From Clostridium cibarium (GTDB lineage Bacteria > Bacillota > Clostridia > Clostridiales > Clostridiaceae), in contig NZ_JACSRA010000003.1 of assembly GCF_014836335.1 (NCBI RefSeq), positions 124,354-188,353 of the forward strand: a stretch of 64,000 nucleotides of DNA, in the 5' to 3' direction. A program made the translations under genes and the position numbers. Below the pieces are notes generated by a model. It ran no database searches, was not told the origin of the DNA, and saw nothing but the letters and a program-made list of their open reading frames with translations. This document shows, in pieces, positions 28,335 through 36,660 of the stretch. Position 1 is the first letter of the stretch; each line of letters opens with the position of its first letter.

Positions 28335-29507
28335 ATGGCAATCTTTAGGGATAATAGTGAAAATATAGTTGATCACGATAGATCCATTGAAGATAGAAGA
28401 AGACATAGGCAGTTAGTAGATAAATCAATCAAAGAAAATTTAGGAGATATTTTATCAGAGGAAAGCATTATAGGTGAAGGTAAGAATAAAAAATTCAAGA
28501 TACCAATAAGAGGGATAAAAGAATATCAATTTGTTTATGGAAAGAATTCTAAAGGTGTAGTTTCAGGAACAGGTGAAGAAAAAAGAGGAGAAAAAATTGG
28601 AACAGATGACCCAAGAGCTGGAAGTGGGAATAAGGGAGCTGGGAATAAAGAGGGAGAGGACATATACGAGACTGAAATCACATTAGAAGAATTATTGGAT
28701 TATATAACTGAGGATTTAGATTTACCAAACTTAGATAGAAAGAAATATTCTGAAATAGTGACGGAAACATCAGGGAAGAAGCAAGGTTATCAGAGATATG
28801 GAATAAATCCAAGATTGGCAAAAAAGAAGACGGTTATGTCTAAGATTGCTAGGAAACAAGGGAAAAAAAGAGCTTTGAAAGAAGAAAATATAGATGAAGA
28901 AATTGAGAGATTTCCTTTTAAAGAAGAGGATTTAAGATATTATAGAGTAAAGAAAAAGCCAAAGCGGGAAAGCAATGCGGTTATGATTTTTATTATGGAT
29001 GTATCGGGTTCAATGGATAGTTCTAAAAAGTTTTTAGCTAGATCATTTTTCTTTGTGTTATCTAAATTTTTAAGGAGAAAATATAACAATATTGCCTTTG
29101 AGTTTATTTCCCATACAACTGTTGCAAAAAAGGTAGATGAATATGAGTTTTTTCATAAGGCAGAATCGGGGGGAACATATATTTCTAGTGGGTTAAATTT
29201 AGCATTAGATCTTATAAAAGAAAGTTATTCACCTAATGTGTGGAACATTTATCCTGTTTATGCTTCAGATGGGGACAACTGGACAGAAGATAATGAAAAG
29301 GCTATGACAGCTGTAAAAGAATTAAGTAAGGTAAGCAATATGTTTGGATATGCAGAATTATTACCATCAACCTATTCTACAACAATGTATTATAGGTTTT
29401 CTAAAGAGATAAAGTTAAATAATTTTGTACCTGTTATAGTAAAGGAAAAAAAGGATTTGTGGGAAGCGTTAAAACTTATGTTATCTAAAGAGCTAAAGGA
29501 GGAGTAA
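28335..29507 (+). CDS. yhbH: YhbH/DUF444 sporulation-associated protein
   Basis: A 390-residue protein of the DUF444/YhbH family. It has a charged N-terminal half with a Gly-rich linker (~85-110) and a von Willebrand A-like domain from about residue 215 ([20 protein letters not shown], a MIDAS-type D-x-S-x-S). [16 protein letters not shown] follows. It lies seven bases after prkA and two bases before spoVR. This order is conserved among spore formers, and homologues (YeaH) occur with PrkA (YeaG) in enterobacteria. The molecular function is unknown. Confidence 0.9.
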   Translation: MAIFRDNSENIVDHDRSIEDRRRHRQLVDKSIKENLGDILSEESIIGEGKNKKFKIPIRGIKEYQFVYGKNSKGVVSGTGEEKRGEKIGTDDPRAGSGNKGAGNKEGEDIYETEITLEELLDYITEDLDLPNLDRKKYSEIVTETSGKKQGYQRYGINPRLAKKKTVMSKIARKQGKKRALKEENIDEEIERFPFKEEDLRYYRVKKKPKRESNAVMIFIMDVSGSMDSSKKFLARSFFFVLSKFLRRKYNNIAFEFISHTTVAKKVDEYEFFHKAESGGTYISSGLNLALDLIKESYSPNVWNIYPVYASDGDNWTEDNEKAMTAVKELSKVSNMFGYAELLPSTYSTTMYYRFSKEIKLNNFVPVIVKEKKDLWEALKLMLSKELKEE

Positions 29508-29509
29508 AG

Positions 29510-30892
29510 GTGGATTATAATCTTAATGATTTGATGAAATGGAATGAAAAAATAGAAGAAAAGGCTATTGAACTAGGATTAGACTTTTATCCTCAAGAGT
29601 TTGAAATAATAGGATTTAACGAAATGTTAGGATATGAGGCATACCTTGGTATGCCTTCTAGATATCCACATTGGAGTTTTGGAAAGTCATATGAAAAAAA
29701 CAAAACTTTATATTCATTTAACCTGACTGGTTTGCCATATGAAATGGTAATAAATTCAGATCCCTGTCTTGCTTACTTAATGAGGGAAAATACGTTATTA
29801 TTGCAAATACTAACAATGGCGCATGTTTATGGACATAATGATTTCTTTAAAAATAATAGAATGTTTAGAGAAGGAACAAAAGCTAGATATTCTTTAGAAT
29901 TATTTAAGTTGGATTCAGATACAATAAGAAGTTATATTAATACCCCTGGTATTGGATATGAGAAGGTTGAGAGAATTTTAGATTCAGCACATTCTATAAA
30001 ATTAAATGTAGGACGTGTAATTGGACAAAAACAAAGGACAGATGAAGAAATAAAAAAAGATATTATTGAAAGTTATAAGCAAAAAGTTGAGAATAGAGGG
30101 GTATTAGATTCAAATAAAGTTATAGAGTTACCCGATTTAGATAAGGTACCACTAGAGCCGTATGATGATGTGGTAGGATTTATAATTGAACATGGAGATT
30201 TAGAAGAGTGGGAAAGAAGTATATTAAAGATAGTGAAAAGGGAAGCTGAATATTTTTTACCTCAAATAGAAACAAAGACTATGAACGAAGGATGGGCCAG
30301 TTTCTGGCATTATACCATATTGAAAGAATTAAATTTAGAAGAAGAATTGCATTTTGAATTTTTAAAAAGACATAATGATGTAGTTGCTCCTATAGTTGGA
30401 GGGCTTAATCCTTATTTTGTTGGATTTAAGATTTTTAAAGATTTAGATGAGCGGTATGGCAGAGATAAGATATTTGAAGTAAGAGAAATAGAAAGAGATT
30501 CTTCATTTATCAGAAGGTATCTAACAAGAGACTTGTGTGAAGAATTGAATTTATTTCAATATGGAAAAAGAAGCTTTGACTATGTAATTGAAGAAGTTTC
30601 AGATGAGGATGGATGGGAAGAAATTCGAGATAATTTAGCTTTTAATAGTGGATTAGGTATGATTCCGTATATTAGGGTTGTGGACTTAAATAAGAAGAAC
30701 AATATGTTAACATTAGAGCATGTATTTGACGGACGTGAGCTTGAACTCATATATGCTAAGGAAACATTAAAGCATATACAATGTCTATGGGGACATACTG
30801 TAAGGCTAATTAGCAAATCAAAGGATGGAAATAACTTTATAATAAATTGTGATGATGGAAAAATAACTATAATTGATAGTAACAAATCTTAA
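29510..30892 (+). CDS. spoVR: SpoVR family protein
   Basis: A 460-residue protein with the family's hallmarks: FYPQEFEIIGFNEMLGYEAY near the N-terminus, MAHVYGHNDFFKNN (~105-118) and TMNEGWASFWHYTIL (~262-276). SpoVR is needed for normal spore cortex in Bacillus. The His/Glu residues of the last two motifs could bind metal, which is inference. The start is GTG 29510, with aaaggaggag just before it inside the yhbH end. Third gene of the trio. Confidence 0.92.
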   Translation: MDYNLNDLMKWNEKIEEKAIELGLDFYPQEFEIIGFNEMLGYEAYLGMPSRYPHWSFGKSYEKNKTLYSFNLTGLPYEMVINSDPCLAYLMRENTLLLQILTMAHVYGHNDFFKNNRMFREGTKARYSLELFKLDSDTIRSYINTPGIGYEKVERILDSAHSIKLNVGRVIGQKQRTDEEIKKDIIESYKQKVENRGVLDSNKVIELPDLDKVPLEPYDDVVGFIIEHGDLEEWERSILKIVKREAEYFLPQIETKTMNEGWASFWHYTILKELNLEEELHFEFLKRHNDVVAPIVGGLNPYFVGFKIFKDLDERYGRDKIFEVREIERDSSFIRRYLTRDLCEELNLFQYGKRSFDYVIEEVSDEDGWEEIRDNLAFNSGLGMIPYIRVVDLNKKNNMLTLEHVFDGRELELIYAKETLKHIQCLWGHTVRLISKSKDGNNFIINCDDGKITIIDSNKS

Positions 30893-30940
30893 GCTAAGGG
30901 AATAATTTATAGATTAGAAGGAATACTTAGGAGAAATGTA

Positions 30941-31477
30941 ATGGATCTAGAAGGAAGTAAAACAGAAAGATGTCTTTATAAGACATTTGCAGGAGAGTCA
31001 AGAGCAAGAAATAAATATTCATTCTATGCTGAGCATGCAAGGTGTGAAGGTTATAGATGGGTAGGAGAAATTTTTGATGAAACTGCCAATAACGAGAAGG
31101 CTCATGCGAGAGAAGCCTTTAATAGATTCTTAAGAAAAGTAGGCCCTACTGAGCAAAATTTAATGGATGCTGTAATGGGAGAAACAGAGGAGAGCAAAAA
31201 AATCTATAAGGAATTTGAAGAAATAGCAAGAGATGAAGGATTTATTGAGATAGCTGATTTTTATAAGGAACTACAAGAAGTAGAAGAATTTCATGGAGAG
31301 AGATTTTTAAAATTAGCAAATGAAATAAAAAATGATGCTATGTTTAAAAGTGACGAAGTTTCTTTATGGCAATGTATGAATTGTGGATATATCCATGAAG
31401 GAAAAGAAGCTCCAATTGTCTGTCCTTTATGCAAGTATCCAAGGGCGTATTTTAAACCTTTAGAAGAGAAAGAGTAA
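30941..31477 (+). CDS. Rubrerythrin
   Basis: A 178-residue non-haem iron protein that reduces peroxide in anaerobes. The N-terminal ferritin-like four-helix part shows diiron Glu/His in AGESRARNKYSFYAEHA, ETANNEKAHAREAF and EVEEFHGERF. The C-terminal rubredoxin-like knuckle has WQCMNCGYIHEG and IVCPLCKYPRAYF. Ribosome site ttaggaga. It follows the spore trio by 48 bases with no clear terminator between, so partial co-transcription is possible. Confidence 0.95.
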   Translation: MDLEGSKTERCLYKTFAGESRARNKYSFYAEHARCEGYRWVGEIFDETANNEKAHAREAFNRFLRKVGPTEQNLMDAVMGETEESKKIYKEFEEIARDEGFIEIADFYKELQEVEEFHGERFLKLANEIKNDAMFKSDEVSLWQCMNCGYIHEGKEAPIVCPLCKYPRAYFKPLEEKE

Positions 31478-31492
31478 CTATCGGGAGGTCGT

Positions 31493-31660
31493 ATGTTTTA
31501 TAGAGTTCCTGAAGAATTTTTCTTCCCTGTAGTAATTGAGGATGATTTGGATTTTTTAGATAAGGAAGATAAAATAAATTGTTTTCATGAAGATGCAGGA
31601 ATAAAAGGTGTTTTTGAAGAGGCGGATGAAGAGTATTTACAATCTGAAATAGGTGAATAG
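31493..31660 (+). CDS. Small acidic protein of unknown function (55 aa)
   Basis: Begins MFYRVPEEFFFPVVIED and ends at a TAG at 31658-31660. It is strongly acidic, with about 18 Asp/Glu among 55 residues and no membrane segment. A very good ribosome site (gggaggt) lies five bases before the ATG, 15 bases after the rubrerythrin stop. A terminator hairpin starts at its stop codon, so the gene looks real and co-transcribed with rubrerythrin. Function unknown. Confidence 0.65.
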   Translation: MFYRVPEEFFFPVVIEDDLDFLDKEDKINCFHEDAGIKGVFEEADEEYLQSEIGE

Positions 31661-31690
31661 AGCTGTTAATAGCAGCTCTATTAATTTTCT
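31659..31690 (+). terminator. Intrinsic terminator
   Basis: Stem agagctg (31659-31665) with cagctct (31673-31679), 7-base loop, followed by a T-rich stretch. Confidence 0.7.
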
Positions 31691-31723
31691 AAAATACATA
31701 TTAATTATAGGGAGAGATTTGAT

Positions 31724-32053
31724 TTGGGATATGATAAAGTTATACATGGACATTATGAAGACTTAAATAACTTAAATACATTGCTTAGAAATTACATAGA
31801 GATATATAGATTGTTAGTTAGTAGTACTTCGGAGTTAAATACTATACCTTTAGCAAAAAAAAGTGAGGTTAAGGATGCGTTAGATAGGATAAAAGAAGTG
31901 GGAAATTTAATAGATGATCTTTTGGATGTTATTGGAAAGTGTGAGGGGTCTTATGTTAAATATTGCTTTTTAAAGAATGAAGTAATATATGAAAATACTC
32001 AAAAGGAAAATATTAAGACAGAGATACATGATGAGTTGGAGTATCATAATTAA
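31724..32053 (+). CDS. Hypothetical helical protein (109 aa)
   Basis: Unrecognised. It starts at TTG 31724 after ggagag (31711-31716). It opens MGYDKVIHGHYEDLNNLNTL, then runs as amphipathic helices (SEVKDALDRIKEVGNLIDDLL), suggesting a small helical bundle or coiled coil. No signal peptide or membrane segment. It stands alone between two terminator-like hairpins and converges on glf. Confidence 0.6.
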   Translation: MGYDKVIHGHYEDLNNLNTLLRNYIEIYRLLVSSTSELNTIPLAKKSEVKDALDRIKEVGNLIDDLLDVIGKCEGSYVKYCFLKNEVIYENTQKENIKTEIHDELEYHN

Positions 32054-32057
32054 AATA

Positions 32058-32085
32058 AAACTGCCTCATATCTGAGACAGTTCCT
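32058..32085. terminator. Terminator overlapping the glf 3' end
   Basis: Stem aactg-c-ctca with tgag-a-cagtt and a 4-base loop, T-rich after the right arm. The right arm contains the last codons of glf on the minus strand. Confidence 0.6.
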
Positions 32086-33175
32086 TTTCAACTGTATTTA
32101 GAGCTTCTTCAATAACATTATGCATGTCATAATATTTATATTGAGCTAATCTTCCACCAAATATCACATTAGTTTCAGAATCAGCTAAAATTTTATATTT
32201 ATTATATAGAGAATTATTTTTATCGTCATTTATTGGATAGTATGGCTCATCACCTTTTCTCCAGCATGCAGGATATTCTCTTGTAATTATAGTCTTTGTA
32301 CTGTAGTTATTTTCAAAATGCTTATGTTCTATTATTCTGGTGAAAGGAGTTTCATAATCTGTATAATTAACCACGGCATTACCTTGGTAGTTTTCTAAGT
32401 CAAAAACCTCATTTTCAAATTTTAAACTTCTATATTCGAGCATACCGTATTTATATTCATAAAACTCATCAATCATTCCTGTAAAAACAATCTTATTCGC
32501 GATTTTTTCTAATTCATTTCTATTATGAAAAAAATTAATATTAAGTTTTACTTCAATGCCTTCTAATAATTTGTCTATTAACAAATTATAGCCTCCAATA
32601 GGAATTCCTTGATATTTGTCGTTGAAATAATTATTGTCAAAAGTAAATCTTACAGGTAACCTTTTTATAATAAAAGGAGGCAGTTCGGTAGCTTTCTTTC
32701 CCCATTGCTTTTCAGTATATCCTTTGATTAGTTTAAAATATATATCTTCTCCAACTAATTTAATAGCTTGTTCCTCTAAGTTCTTTGGTTCTTTTATATT
32801 GGATTTTTCAATTTGTAAAGAGATTTTCTCTTTAGCTTCTAAAGGTGTTTTTGTTCCCCATAGCTGATAAAATGTATTCATATTAAAAGGTAGATTGTAT
32901 AATTCTCCTTTATAATTAGCAATTGGGGAATTTATATATTTATTAAACTCAACAAAATTGTTAACATAGTCCCAAATCTTTTTGTTACTAGTATGAAAAA
33001 TATGAGCACCATATTTGTGAACATTAATATCATGAATTTTCTCGCAGAAAATATTTCCGCCAGTAGTATTTCTTTTATCTATTACTAAACAAATTTTTCC
33101 TCTTTTTTTTGCTTCGTGGGCGAATACAGAACCAAATAGCCCGGATCCTACAATTAAATAATCATACTGTTTCAA
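32066..33175 (-). CDS. glf: UDP-galactopyranose mutase
   Basis: A 369-residue FAD enzyme that interconverts UDP-galactopyranose and UDP-galactofuranose. The dinucleotide motif DYLIVGSGLFGSVFAHEA is at residues 5-22. HKYGAHIFHTSNKKIWDYVN (~53-72) is the Glf signature, and FNMNTFYQLWGTKTP and GYTEKQWGKKATELP follow. Start TTG 33175, with aaggag seven bases before. It lies 18 bases behind a glycosyltransferase-like gene, implying galactofuranose in a surface glycan. Confidence 0.93.
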   Translation of the reverse strand: MKQYDYLIVGSGLFGSVFAHEAKKRGKICLVIDKRNTTGGNIFCEKIHDINVHKYGAHIFHTSNKKIWDYVNNFVEFNKYINSPIANYKGELYNLPFNMNTFYQLWGTKTPLEAKEKISLQIEKSNIKEPKNLEEQAIKLVGEDIYFKLIKGYTEKQWGKKATELPPFIIKRLPVRFTFDNNYFNDKYQGIPIGGYNLLIDKLLEGIEVKLNINFFHNRNELEKIANKIVFTGMIDEFYEYKYGMLEYRSLKFENEVFDLENYQGNAVVNYTDYETPFTRIIEHKHFENNYSTKTIITREYPACWRKGDEPYYPINDDKNNSLYNKYKILADSETNVIFGGRLAQYKYYDMHNVIEEALNTVEKELSQI

Positions 33176-33193
33176 AGCTTTTACTCCTTACAT

Positions 33194-34153
33194 TTAATCT
33201 GTTAGTAGTTTTGAAAAAACATTTTCTACAGCTTTTTCAAACTTCATTTCTTCGTTAGAAATAGTTTCTCTATAGTAATTAAATTTATTCGTTTCAGTAT
33301 CAAAGTTATTAAGCAGAAAATGAATTTTTTCTATTATTAAATCTATATTTTCATCTTTATCTTGAAATTTATATTCCTCTGAAATTGGAATATCCTCATA
33401 AAATTGAGCTGAACCTTTTAAATTAGTGAGAATGCAACATCCTGAAATAGCAGCCTCTCTAGGAATTCTGTCTTTACCAGGGTGATTACCAAAATCTATA
33501 TATACTTTACTTTTTTGCATTAATTCAGCCATTTCAGCTGGAGTATAATTAATTAAAGGTATCCAATTAAGGTCTGGTACTTTTTTTATTAACTTTTTAG
33601 TAAATTCCAAACCTTTATTAGGATTATATAAAACATTGTTTTCTCTTATGTAATTAGAATTTTTACATTCATCAATGAAAGTTTTATTTAAGTAATCTGA
33701 TAAATAATAAATTTTGTTCTTGTCAATTTCAAGTTCAGATAAAAAAGAATTTGCATATTCCGACTGAACAAAATGGATAAGTTCTGTATTTCTGTAGAGA
33801 TAGGTTATTTCTTTAGAGTATGATCCGCTTGGAGTATCTTCCCAAGTTAATCTGCTTAGGAAATTATCTACGCTTAACCACCAAATAATTTTTTGAGAAA
33901 GTGGGAATATGTCCATATATGGAAAATGTATCTCGGGAAGTATTAGTATATTATTTTCGGTATCTTTGATTTTCGTAATATATTTATTATTATAAATTTC
34001 ATAATTGGGGTGAATTGGATTGCTCTCGATGTCGCCAACATAAAACATTTTTGCATTTATCCCAATTTTATTTAGTTTATAGCAAAGTTGATGTAATAAT
34101 TCAGGACCTCCAGTTGCAACTTTTGCTGGACATAAAATGTAAATATCTTTCAT
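33194..34153 (-). CDS. Glycosyltransferase-like protein (GT-B type)
   Basis: A 319-residue protein starting DIYILCPAKVATGGPELLHQ, the N-terminal Rossmann half and GG loop of GT-B transferases. The C-terminal half has NPNKGLEFTKKLI, LMQKSKVYIDFGNHPGKDRI and PREAAISGCCILTN, typical of nucleotide-sugar binding sites in family 4-like enzymes. Donor and acceptor are unknown. It is co-directional with and 18 bases before glf, so a galactofuranosyl or related transfer is an attractive inference. Ribosome site gagagga. Confidence 0.65.
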   Translation of the reverse strand: MKDIYILCPAKVATGGPELLHQLCYKLNKIGINAKMFYVGDIESNPIHPNYEIYNNKYITKIKDTENNILILPEIHFPYMDIFPLSQKIIWWLSVDNFLSRLTWEDTPSGSYSKEITYLYRNTELIHFVQSEYANSFLSELEIDKNKIYYLSDYLNKTFIDECKNSNYIRENNVLYNPNKGLEFTKKLIKKVPDLNWIPLINYTPAEMAELMQKSKVYIDFGNHPGKDRIPREAAISGCCILTNLKGSAQFYEDIPISEEYKFQDKDENIDLIIEKIHFLLNNFDTETNKFNYYRETISNEEMKFEKAVENVFSKLLTD

Positions 34154-34265
34154 AAATTAATCCTCTCATTTATAATATATTCAGGTAAATTATAACATTG
34201 TTTCAGAAAGTATTACAATGTGAAGTATAAGAATCAATAAATTTTGTTGTAAAACTTTAAGCAGA

Positions 34266-34300
34266 TAAAAAAAATCTTATCTGTTAAAAACAGATAAGAT
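34266..34300 (-). terminator. Terminator of pssA
   Basis: On the minus strand, atcttatctgtt pairs with aacagataagat, 3-base loop, followed by eight T (34273-34266). Confidence 0.8.
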
Positions 34301-34320
34301 CTTTTGCATTTTTTATAATT

Positions 34321-34842
34321 TTAAACTTTCTTTAAATGTAACTTACTTACCATTAAATAAGAACCTAAAATCATTAATATTACAGCCACAAACGATGGGA
34401 TAGATATCCAAATACATATAAGCGCAAATAATGCTAAAAAGCAACCAACTATTGTTATTGGAACTCCAGTGAACACACCATCAAAAGATGAAGTATTAAA
34501 TCTAGCTAATCTAAATGCTCCACATATTGGAAGTGTTATTAATAGTATTATACCTAATACCCCATATGGGCCAAATGTGTTAAGATTAAAAAGAAGATAT
34601 ATTAACATTGAAGGTGCAACTCCAAAGGATACTAAATCTGCTAAAGAATCCAATTCTTTACCCAATTCACTTGAAACCTGTAAAAATCTAGCAACTCTTC
34701 CGTCGTATCTATCTACTAAACCAGCTATAAGTATAAAAATACTTGCTAAAATATAATTACCTTTATGTGTATATAGTAAAGAAATAACTCCACATGAAAG
34801 GTTTACAAAGGTAAAGATATTAGGAATACAACTTTTTCTCAT
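34321..34842 (-). CDS. pssA: CDP-diacylglycerol--serine O-phosphatidyltransferase
   Basis: A 173-residue membrane enzyme making phosphatidylserine. The CDP-alcohol phosphotransferase motif D-G-x2-A-R-x8-G-x3-D-x3-D is seen in DGRVARFLQVSSELGKELDS (~45-64), with catalytic Asp residues in GKELDSLADL. There are about five or six hydrophobic segments. The length fits the short Gram-positive subclass. No psd gene adjoins it. Ribosome site ttaggagtg. Divergent from the lipid kinase at 35040. Confidence 0.93.
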   Translation of the reverse strand: MRKSCIPNIFTFVNLSCGVISLLYTHKGNYILASIFILIAGLVDRYDGRVARFLQVSSELGKELDSLADLVSFGVAPSMLIYLLFNLNTFGPYGVLGIILLITLPICGAFRLARFNTSSFDGVFTGVPITIVGCFLALFALICIWISIPSFVAVILMILGSYLMVSKLHLKKV

Positions 34843-34980
34843 ATAATCACTCCTAAAAACATTATTACAATGAATAATTATAGCATAGAAATTAGTAGAA
34901 TATAAGAGTTACATTATATATTAAGATAAACTTAATGTTATTTTTGGATAACTATGGCGAGATAGGGGCAATTGAGATTC

Positions 34981-35009
34981 TCGACAATATATGGTATTGG
35001 TGATATAAT
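34981..35009 (+). promoter_or_regulatory. Promoter of the lipid kinase gene
   Basis: TCGACA (34981-34986), 17-base spacer, TATAAT (35004-35009), 30 bases before the start codon. Confidence 0.6.
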
Positions 35010-35039
35010 CCTTTTAGGATTAATTAATGGAGGTAATTT

Positions 35040-35918
35040 ATGAAGAAGGTTAGATTCATATATAACCCTTATTCGGGAGAAAATATAATTTTACATGAAT
35101 TAGACAATGTTTTTAAGCTACATCAGGAGAAAGGATATCAAATTGTTCCTTATAGAATACAAAAAGACAAGGATATTTCAGAAGCTTTTGATATTGTAGA
35201 TGAATCTTACGAGTACATACTAGTTGCAGGTGGTGATGGAACAGTAGATTCAGTTGTAAATGCTATGATGGATAGAGAACTTAATATACCAATAGCTATA
35301 TTGCCAGTTGGAACTGCAAATGACTTTGGTACTTTTCTAAATATACCTCAAGATATAACTGAAGCTTGTGAACAAATTTTGTCAACTGAGCCGACTCCAG
35401 TTGATATAGGTAGAATTAATAATAAATACTTTGTAAATGTAGCAAGTACAGGTTTGTTTACAGATGTATCTCAGAAGACAGATGTAAATCTAAAAAATAC
35501 TATAGGAAAGTTAGCCTACTACCTTAAAGGGTTAGAAGAGATTCCTAATTTCAGAAAGTTAAAGGTAAAACTTAAATCTAAAGAATTAGAGTATGATGGA
35601 GAAATGTACTTGATTCTTGTATTTAACGGACAAACAGCAGGTAGTTTTAAGTTAGCAACTAGAGCTGATTTAACAGATGGATATCTTGATGTTATAATGA
35701 TTAAGGCAGTGGCAATACGTGAAATACTTCCTTTGTTTATAAAGATACTCAAAGGTGAGCATTTAGATTCGGATAAAGTTATATACTTTAAAACAGATGA
35801 CATACTAATAGAATCTAATGAAGATATTTTAACTGATATAGATGGAGAAAAAGGACCAGATTTTCCACTACATATCCAATGTATAAAGGGTGGAATTAAA
35901 GTTTTAGGAATAAAATAA
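35040..35918 (+). CDS. Diacylglycerol/lipid kinase family protein
   Basis: A 292-residue DagK/YegS/BmrU-type lipid kinase. It starts KKVRFIYNPYSGE, with the nucleotide-binding VAGGDGTVDSVVNAMM (~62-77) and ILPVGTANDFGTFLNIP (~87-103), and ends with an IDGEKGPDFPLHIQ block. It probably phosphorylates diacylglycerol or a related lipid; the exact substrate is unknown. Ribosome site ggaggt. It precedes a membrane protein gene and may be co-transcribed. Confidence 0.88.
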   Translation: MKKVRFIYNPYSGENIILHELDNVFKLHQEKGYQIVPYRIQKDKDISEAFDIVDESYEYILVAGGDGTVDSVVNAMMDRELNIPIAILPVGTANDFGTFLNIPQDITEACEQILSTEPTPVDIGRINNKYFVNVASTGLFTDVSQKTDVNLKNTIGKLAYYLKGLEEIPNFRKLKVKLKSKELEYDGEMYLILVFNGQTAGSFKLATRADLTDGYLDVIMIKAVAIREILPLFIKILKGEHLDSDKVIYFKTDDILIESNEDILTDIDGEKGPDFPLHIQCIKGGIKVLGIK

Positions 35919-35970
35919 AATAGAAATTAATAATAATAAGTAACAATAATATATGTTTGGAGGAACTCTT

Positions 35971-36639
35971 GTGAATTTGGCATATTACACTTTTTTGTTG
36001 CTTATTATTTTTTTTCTCTACCTATTAGTAAGAAAGAATATGAAACTTTCACCTAAGAAAATAAGGTTGTACATGGGCGTGGTTAGTATTTTGTTTATAT
36101 TAAGATACATAGGATTATTTCTGTTATCGCTAATAAAGAGTGGGAGTTTTGTTTATTTTCTAAAACCATTATTATTTTTAAATCATTTAGCTATACCACT
36201 AATGGTATTAGCTTTATCATATGTATATTTAAGATGGGATAAACTTAACTTTAATTTTAATTATATAATAGCAGTTGTATTTTCTATCATATATTTTACA
36301 GGTATGTTTTTGGTTAAAGGAAGAATTACATTTAATTCAACCTATGGATATGTTATTAATATAAATAATGAGACGTTGCTATATTTCATATCTTTAATTA
36401 TTGTAGGAACCTTATTAGTTTTTTGCGTGTATTTTTTTGATAAACCTAATAATAATAGGCATGGAATGTTTTATTTAATAGTGGCCCTTACTGTGGTAAT
36501 AGTAGAGAATATATTATATCTAGGTGGAATTAGATTGTTTCCATATCCTATAATTGGAGATGGGATTTTTATAATGATAATGAATTTAGCAGTAAATACT
36601 TTTAAAAAACAAACTATAAAAGCTGTTTCAAGTAAGTAA
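35971..36639 (+). CDS. Polytopic membrane protein of unknown function
   Basis: A 222-residue protein of about six or seven membrane segments with short loops; I do not recognise its family. The start is GTG 35971, because ttggagga lies just before it. The in-frame ATG 35953 lies upstream of that ribosome site, which would then be inside the coding sequence. A basic patch follows the first segment (VRKNMKLSPKKIRL), and another pair of charges lies in FFDKPNNNRHG. It follows the lipid kinase by 52 bases. The stop lies in the loop of a terminator. Confidence 0.6.
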   Translation: MNLAYYTFLLLIIFFLYLLVRKNMKLSPKKIRLYMGVVSILFILRYIGLFLLSLIKSGSFVYFLKPLLFLNHLAIPLMVLALSYVYLRWDKLNFNFNYIIAVVFSIIYFTGMFLVKGRITFNSTYGYVININNETLLYFISLIIVGTLLVFCVYFFDKPNNNRHGMFYLIVALTVVIVENILYLGGIRLFPYPIIGDGIFIMIMNLAVNTFKKQTIKAVSSK

Positions 36640-36660
36640 CTTGAGACAGCTTAAAATTAT
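36620..36660. terminator. Bidirectional terminator
   Basis: A 14-bp stem (36620-36633 with 36639-36652, one G-U) and 5-base loop between convergent genes. The membrane protein's stop codon is in the loop and right arm. Confidence 0.75.
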
